NCBI RefSeq assembly: GCF_905163445.1
Contig: NC_053200.1
Coordinates: 12,772,001-12,836,000, forward strand
Length of the DNA stretch: 64,000 nucleotides
Direction of reading: 5' to 3'
From: Pararge aegeria
Lineage: Eukaryota; Arthropoda; Insecta; Lepidoptera; Nymphalidae
Shown in pieces: positions 62,561 to 64,000 of this stretch (position 1 is the first letter of the stretch; every line of letters starts with the position of its first letter). Under the pieces are notes generated by a model, which did not search any database, had not been told where the DNA came from, and saw only the letters and a program-made list of their open reading frames with translations. The position numbers were made by a program, and so were the translations under genes.

Positions 62561-62693
62561 CTGCAACAAATAATATTATTACAAAAGTGTCATTATTAGA
62601 TACCTAGAGAAGTTTTTGTCGGGACTGACAGACAGATAACCTACAGCTTACATGGCTAGTGACTTCGCGGATATTAACAGTGAATATTCTTCT

Positions 62694-62836
62694 TGAACAG
62701 TGAATTAAAATATCGTGAGGAAACCGACCATTCTAGCAATCTGCACTTCGCCAGCGGGGTTAACTACGGTCTAACTCTAAACCCTTCTCACTCTGGGAAG
62801 ATACTCTAGTGGGCCGCAATAATAGATTTAAAATGA
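62694..62836 (+). mobile_element. SINE B fragment
   Basis: aaaatatcgtgaggaaaccg, cttcgccagcggggttaact and a gatgatga tail; lies 134 bases beyond the most 5' Trpm exon. Confidence 0.6.
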
Positions 62837-62933
62837 TGATGACCTAAGAGGTGTATTAAGAACGGGTTTTCACACCTTTAATTCTCTACCTGAAAGGGTT
62901 AATCAAGAGCAAATATTGAAAAATATAATAATA

Positions 62934-63366
62934 CTAGCTGTTGACCGCGACTTCGTCTGCGTTTGATTTTGTTTTTTGATGTGGCATTCAATTTAGTTGT
63001 AGTTCTAAAAAAATGTAAAGTGTTTAGTATCGCTAAGCCTTAAATGAGGAGTTCTGTCCTCTATCTCTAACCACATTCAGATCTACACAAAGTTTGGGGA
63101 AAATTAAACTAATATTATAACCTATAAAGTACAGAAATAATTATTTAAATCGGTTATAATTTGTCGGAGTTATGGTGTAACATCGTCAAACACTTTCATC
63201 TCCACTCTCAAAGGAACCGAGCTTAATGTCGGGATAAAAAGTATCCTATATTACTTCTAACACTTCCAAAAATATGTGTACAAAGATTCATGAGGATAGG
63301 TTATGTAGTTTTTGCGTGAAAGCGTAACAAACAAAACTTACATTGACATTTATAATATTAGTAGGG
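62934..63366 (-). mobile_element. Lep1-like Helitron, full length
   Basis: Same ends as the 40731 copy: TCCCTACTAATATTATAAAT at 63366 and CTAG at 62934. It has a short deletion around the gaggagttctgtcc block and is flanked by a tatccc remnant on the 5' side. Confidence 0.82.
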
Positions 63367-64000
63367 ATAGGGATAATATATGAAAAATTTGTCAATTTTA
63401 AACAGATTTGGTGTTTGCAGTTTTGTTAAAAAAAAAAAAAAAATAATAATAGGTTACAGTTTTTGATAACACAACTTCCGAAAGGTTTAATAGGGGATAA
63501 TAATTGGTACAAAAATATTTTATTTTTAAAGAGTCATTCATAAAATTTAGTATTTTGACGTTCATTTGGTGCAGTTTGCTTTCTGCATTTATTTTTAATG
63601 TAACGCAACATCAGAAATTCGTCGAAGACGAAGTTACGGGCATCCGCTAGACGCTAGATATCTATCCATCTTCTAAACTATTTGCAAATTTTCTGCTAGA
63701 CGGCAGAGCACTGCTTGTCGGCACAAATAAGCATGGCATTCCCAAGAAGACCATTGTCACAATAACACATCTTGGCTAAACAATTAGAATCTGAAGGCTG
63801 TGCGACTGATATGTCAATTATATAGAGGTGGGCATGCGAGTTTCAGTAAATGGTATTATATTATATTTTACTATATTAACACTAATTTTATAATATCATT
63901 TATTTATTATGTAATTAACAGTATTTCTGTTTTTTTTTATTATTATTTTTTAGTATAATTATAATTTTGCTGCTTTTATCACTTTTATTACCTACTTTAA

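Larger units (their letters stand above)
43918..62423 (-). other. 18.5-kb Trpm intron with a nested gene
   Basis: Contains SINE A/F (44035-44443), AT tract, pogo-like MITE, three Helitrons, family E, LINE with ORF1, SINE and LINE 3' pieces, family T, family D, the MADF exon, RTE piece and hAT MITE. 48240-48710, 55910-57600 and 60910-62400 show no supported repeat or gene apart from the possible core promoter at 61729. Confidence 0.6.
62561..64000 (-). other. Trpm intron upstream of the first visible exon (partial)
   Basis: SINE B fragment and Lep1 Helitron; 63370-64000 is AT-rich with nothing recognised. The preceding exon must end in phase 2. Confidence 0.6.

Overview
This window is AT-rich, repeat-dense animal DNA, almost certainly from a moth or butterfly. 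The evidence is an insect-type TRPM channel gene with long introns, together with SINE, Helitron, MITE and LINE-tail families of a kind typical of Lepidoptera (family recognition is from memory; no search was run). Almost the whole window is one gene on the minus strand: the middle part of Trpm, a TRPM-family cation channel. I reconstructed 15 exon cassettes from splice sites, matching intron phases and the TRPM protein pattern. They run from the N-terminal SLOG/TRPM-homology region (62560, the most 5' exon visible) to the pore and S6 (830). The first exons lie beyond 64000 and the C-terminal exons (TRP helix, coiled coil) lie before position 1.

Layout along the + strand: 830-5874 holds the transmembrane domain (S6/pore, S5, S3-S4, S1-S2, pre-S1) in closely spaced exons. 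15200-22750 holds the last TRPM homology exons. 31758-43917 holds the middle of the N-terminal homology region. An 18.5-kb intron (43918-62423) separates these from the most 5' exon. Within that intron, on the opposite strand, sits the 5' exon of a second gene encoding a MADF-domain (Myb/SANT-like) DNA-binding protein (ATG at 58675, splice donor at 59047), with a locally GC-rich leader.

The most interesting feature is a tandem pair of pore/S6 exons in Trpm (2357-2575 and 830-1051). They are the same cassette, about two-thirds identical, both in frame and both with unusually weak splice donors. They differ exactly at the selectivity-filter acids: one reads PDID after YGEVFA, the other EQMA. 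This looks like mutually exclusive splicing that would give one gene two channels with different ion selectivity.

The introns are packed with mobile DNA. They contain two tRNA-type SINE families (nine and about fourteen copies), Lep1-like Helitrons plus three other Helitron types, and a 1.4-kb hAT transposon with perfect TIRs and 8-bp target duplication. They also contain a hAT MITE family, a pogo/Tigger-like MITE, foldback elements, a LINE with intact ORF1 but almost no ORF2, and several LINE 3' fragments. A set of short-loop perfect palindromes that are not obviously transposons recurs through the window. I saw no rRNA, functional tRNA, CRISPR or viral sequence.
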